A DNA stretch of 64,000 nucleotides from Gammaproteobacteria bacterium (lineage in GTDB: Bacteria > Pseudomonadota > Gammaproteobacteria > Steroidobacterales > Steroidobacteraceae), in assembly GCA_003164785.1 (NCBI GenBank), contig PLUE01000065.1:94003-158002 (forward strand). The letters run 5' to 3'. Position 1 is the stretch's first letter. Every line of letters begins with the position of its first letter. Of the stretch, positions 62,276 through 64,000 are shown piece after piece. Under the pieces are notes generated by a model. It worked only from the letters and a program-made list of their open reading frames with translations. It made no database searches and was not told the origin of the DNA. The position numbers and the translations under genes are program-made.

Positions 62276-62365
62276 GAGGGCCTGTGATCGGCCGCCGCAC
62301 GTGAGACGCCCTGCGGGAGGCCGCCCCGCGTGACACGCCGTGCCTAGGCGGCCCCGCGTGGAGAC
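62250..62365. repeat. Four 29-bp imperfect tandem repeats
   Basis: Four units at 62250-62278, 62279-62307, 62308-62336 and 62337-62365 share a pattern beginning GCC.TG.GGGAGGCCGC and ending GCGTGAGAC. A partial fifth unit (GCCCTC) abuts the rhomboid ATG. Each unit ends with a TGA in the same relative place. This is a minisatellite-like array in the leader of the rhomboid gene. Confidence 0.8.
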
Positions 62366-62371
62366 GCCCTC

Positions 62372-63058
62372 ATGATTCCGCTTAAGGACGATACGCCGTC
62401 CGCGGTGAAGCCGGTCGTCACGGTCTCGTTGATCGCCGCGTGTTGCGGCGTTTTCTTGTGGCAGCGCTCGCTGAGCCTGGAAGGTGGCCGGCGGGTCGTC
62501 GATGCGTTGGGCGCGATTCCCGCCGTGCTGTTGACGGACGCGCGCCTGCCCGTCGATCTTCAGTGGATTCCGCGGTTTGCGACGCCGCTCACCTCCATGT
62601 TCCTGCACGGCGGCTGGCTGCATCTGCTCGGCAACATGCTGTATCTCTGGATCTACGGCGACAACGTCGAGGACTGTCTGGGGCATGGCCGCTATCTCGT
62701 TTTTTACGTACTCTGCGGAGCGACTGCGATCGGCGCGCAGGCGTTGTCCAACCCGCATTCGGCCTATCCCATCATCGGTGCCAGCGGTGCGATCTCCGGC
62801 GTTCTCGGCGCCTACCTCTTGCTGTTTCCGCGCGCCAAGGTGCTCACCCTGGTGGTGCTTCCCTTCTTCTTCACGACCGTCAGACTGCCGGCCATGTTGC
62901 TGTTGTTGTTGTGGTTTGCGGTGCAGCTGGTGAGCGATCTCGCCTCGCAGGACAGCGGGGCCGGGGTGGCCTATGGCGCCCACATCGGCGGCTTTCTCGC
63001 GGGAATGCTGCTGGTGCCCTTTCTCAAGCGACGCGAGGTCTCGCTCTTCGCCCCGTGA
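62372..63058 (+). CDS. Rhomboid intramembrane serine protease
   Basis: A 228-residue six- or seven-helix rhomboid. The catalytic pair is Ser138 (GASGAISG) and His204 (AHIGGFLAG), with the L1 loop WR-like motif replaced by HGGWLHLLGNMLYLWIYG. It cleaves transmembrane substrates in the inner membrane. No ribosome site is seen directly before the ATG, since the 29-bp repeats reach to within 6 bases of it. Confidence 0.93.
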   Translation: MIPLKDDTPSAVKPVVTVSLIAACCGVFLWQRSLSLEGGRRVVDALGAIPAVLLTDARLPVDLQWIPRFATPLTSMFLHGGWLHLLGNMLYLWIYGDNVEDCLGHGRYLVFYVLCGATAIGAQALSNPHSAYPIIGASGAISGVLGAYLLLFPRAKVLTLVVLPFFFTTVRLPAMLLLLLWFAVQLVSDLASQDSGAGVAYGAHIGGFLAGMLLVPFLKRREVSLFAP

Positions 63059-63120
63059 GGGACCCGCGCGTCGCAACCTTCCTGTGATACAGTCGGCGCG
63101 ACTTTTTGCAGGGGAATATT

Positions 63121-64000
63121 CTGGAGACTCCGATCGGCTTAGGGTTCCAGGTACGAGAAGAACGGGGTCCCGACGAAGCCATCCTGCGCGTCGGGACCGC
63201 GCGCACTGCCTTCGTGGGCCGGACGCTGCGTGGTCCCGTGAATCGGCCGATCTATCTCAAAACGTTCGCGGAATTCCAGCACATCTTCGGTGGTCTGTGG
63301 CAACCGAGCCCGCTCGGATACGCGGTCGAACAGTTTTTCGACAACGGGGGCCGCGAAGCGCTCGTGGTGCGGGTGGTCAACGGCGCGCGCGCCTCCACGC
63401 TCACGCTAAAGGCCGGCATCCATTCCCTGAAACTGCGTGCGGTGCGGCCCGGCACGCGGGAGTTCCTGCGCGCGAGCGTCGACTACGACAATGTTGCGGC
63501 CGCGCAGACGTCCGAGTTCAATCTCACCGTGCAACGCGTCCGGGTGCAGGGCACGGAACAGGTCGAAGACCAGGAAATATTCTCGCGTGTGTCGGTGGCG
63601 CCGGATGCGGAGCGGCACATCGCCGTGCTGCTGGCCGAGTCGGAGCTCGTGCATCTCGGCGCGGAAGTCCCGGCGCAGCGACCCGACCGGACCCTCGACG
63701 CGGCGCGCGGACTTGCCACCGGTTACGTTTGCTCGAACGCGGACGGGGACGATGGCGCGCCCCTGACGGATTACGACCTGATCGGTTCGGAACTCGAGAG
63801 GACGGGTCTGTTCGCCCTCGATGACGGCGATTACTTCAATCTGTTGTGCATTCCGCCGTTGTCGCGGGATCAGGACGTGGGGCCGACCACGCTGCTGGTG
63901 GCGGCGCGATTCTGCAAGGACCGCCGCGCCTTGCTGGTCGTGGATCCACCCGCGCAGTGGCATACGGCCGACGAGGCCTTGCGAGGGATCCGGGAGTGGA
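63121..64000 (+). CDS. Contractile tail-sheath protein, 3' partial
   Basis: The frame is open from about 63106 to the right edge (293 codons from 63121). IGLGFQVREERGPDEAILRV, TAFVGRTLRGPVNRPIYLKT, FAEFQHIFGGLWQPSPLGYA, VEQFFDNGGREALVVRVVNG is the tail-sheath N-domain of contractile phages, R-pyocins and extracellular injection systems. It would open a tail-like cluster to the right. No ATG fits; CTG at 63121 has AGGGG 6 bases upstream, TTG at 63106 and ATT at 63118 are alternatives. Confidence 0.82.
   Translation, partial: METPIGLGFQVREERGPDEAILRVGTARTAFVGRTLRGPVNRPIYLKTFAEFQHIFGGLWQPSPLGYAVEQFFDNGGREALVVRVVNGARASTLTLKAGIHSLKLRAVRPGTREFLRASVDYDNVAAAQTSEFNLTVQRVRVQGTEQVEDQEIFSRVSVAPDAERHIAVLLAESELVHLGAEVPAQRPDRTLDAARGLATGYVCSNADGDDGAPLTDYDLIGSELERTGLFALDDGDYFNLLCIPPLSRDQDVGPTTLLVAARFCKDRRALLVVDPPAQWHTADEALRGIREW

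Noticed and set aside
62250..62365. Considered as a CRISPR array because of four 29-bp units
   Set aside because: The units are contiguous with no unique spacers and are imperfect copies; no cas genes nearby.

Overview
The window is a GC-rich stretch of a Gammaproteobacterial chromosome, probably from the Steroidobacter/Nevskia/Xanthomonad side of the class. This rests on protein character (a large TonB-dependent receptor, TPR-sulfotransferases, biosynthetic arginine decarboxylase, GreB, homospermidine synthase) and not on any rRNA or tRNA gene; none was found.

Region 1 (1-15.5 kb) is part of an integrated conjugative element or plasmid-like block, all on the + strand and tightly coupled by overlapping stop/start codons. 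It runs: partial ssb, then virB2-B3-B4-B5-B6, a very short lipoprotein gene in the virB7 position, virB8-B9-B10-B11, two tandem VirD4-type coupling-protein genes separated by a small coiled-coil membrane-protein gene, a CxxC protein, a MobQ-type (MobA/MobL) relaxase, a phosphoribosyltransferase-like protein and a GIY-YIG-like protein. No integrase, att site or virB1 is visible; the left end lies outside the window and no right boundary could be recognised between 15.5 and 15.6 kb.

Region 2 (15.6-32.4 kb) begins with fbp and a DUF885 lipoprotein peptidase, with two genes (a glutathione S-transferase and a DUF1295 membrane protein) that appear to have lost their middles in frame. It then becomes a dense island of protein-modifying enzymes: four sulfotransferase-type proteins (three fused to TPR repeats), three different Fe(II)/2-oxoglutarate oxygenases (PKHD type, 2OG-FeII_Oxy_5 type, TPR-aspartyl/asparaginyl hydroxylase), two small secreted proteins each directly downstream of a modifying enzyme, and a 1030-residue TonB-dependent receptor. 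The arrangement suggests a sulfation/hydroxylation system acting on exported proteins or peptides; this is inference and is the main candidate for an undescribed system.

Region 3 (32.4-50.5 kb) is mixed: a hairpin-rich intergenic stretch with an OmpA fragment, an OmpA-family protein with a 23-proline linker, glutaminyl cyclotransferase, LEA14-like lipoprotein, M32 carboxypeptidase, ttcA with a repeat-encoded tail, a BcsL/CelD-like acetyltransferase, a zinc metallopeptidase coupled to an ATP-grasp ligase, an S9 peptidase, a HAD hydrolase, conserved unknowns, a NUDIX hydrolase, a UvrD-like helicase and an RRM protein.

Region 4 (50.7-64 kb) has polyamine genes (speA, homospermidine synthase) with a sulfurtransferase and an intact GST, greB, a LemA-TPM-TPM group followed by an L,D-transpeptidase, M1 aminopeptidase, a tiny coiled-coil ORF carrying the start of a 4 x 29 bp tandem repeat, a rhomboid protease, and, running off the right edge, a contractile tail-sheath protein that probably opens a phage-tail-like injection cluster.
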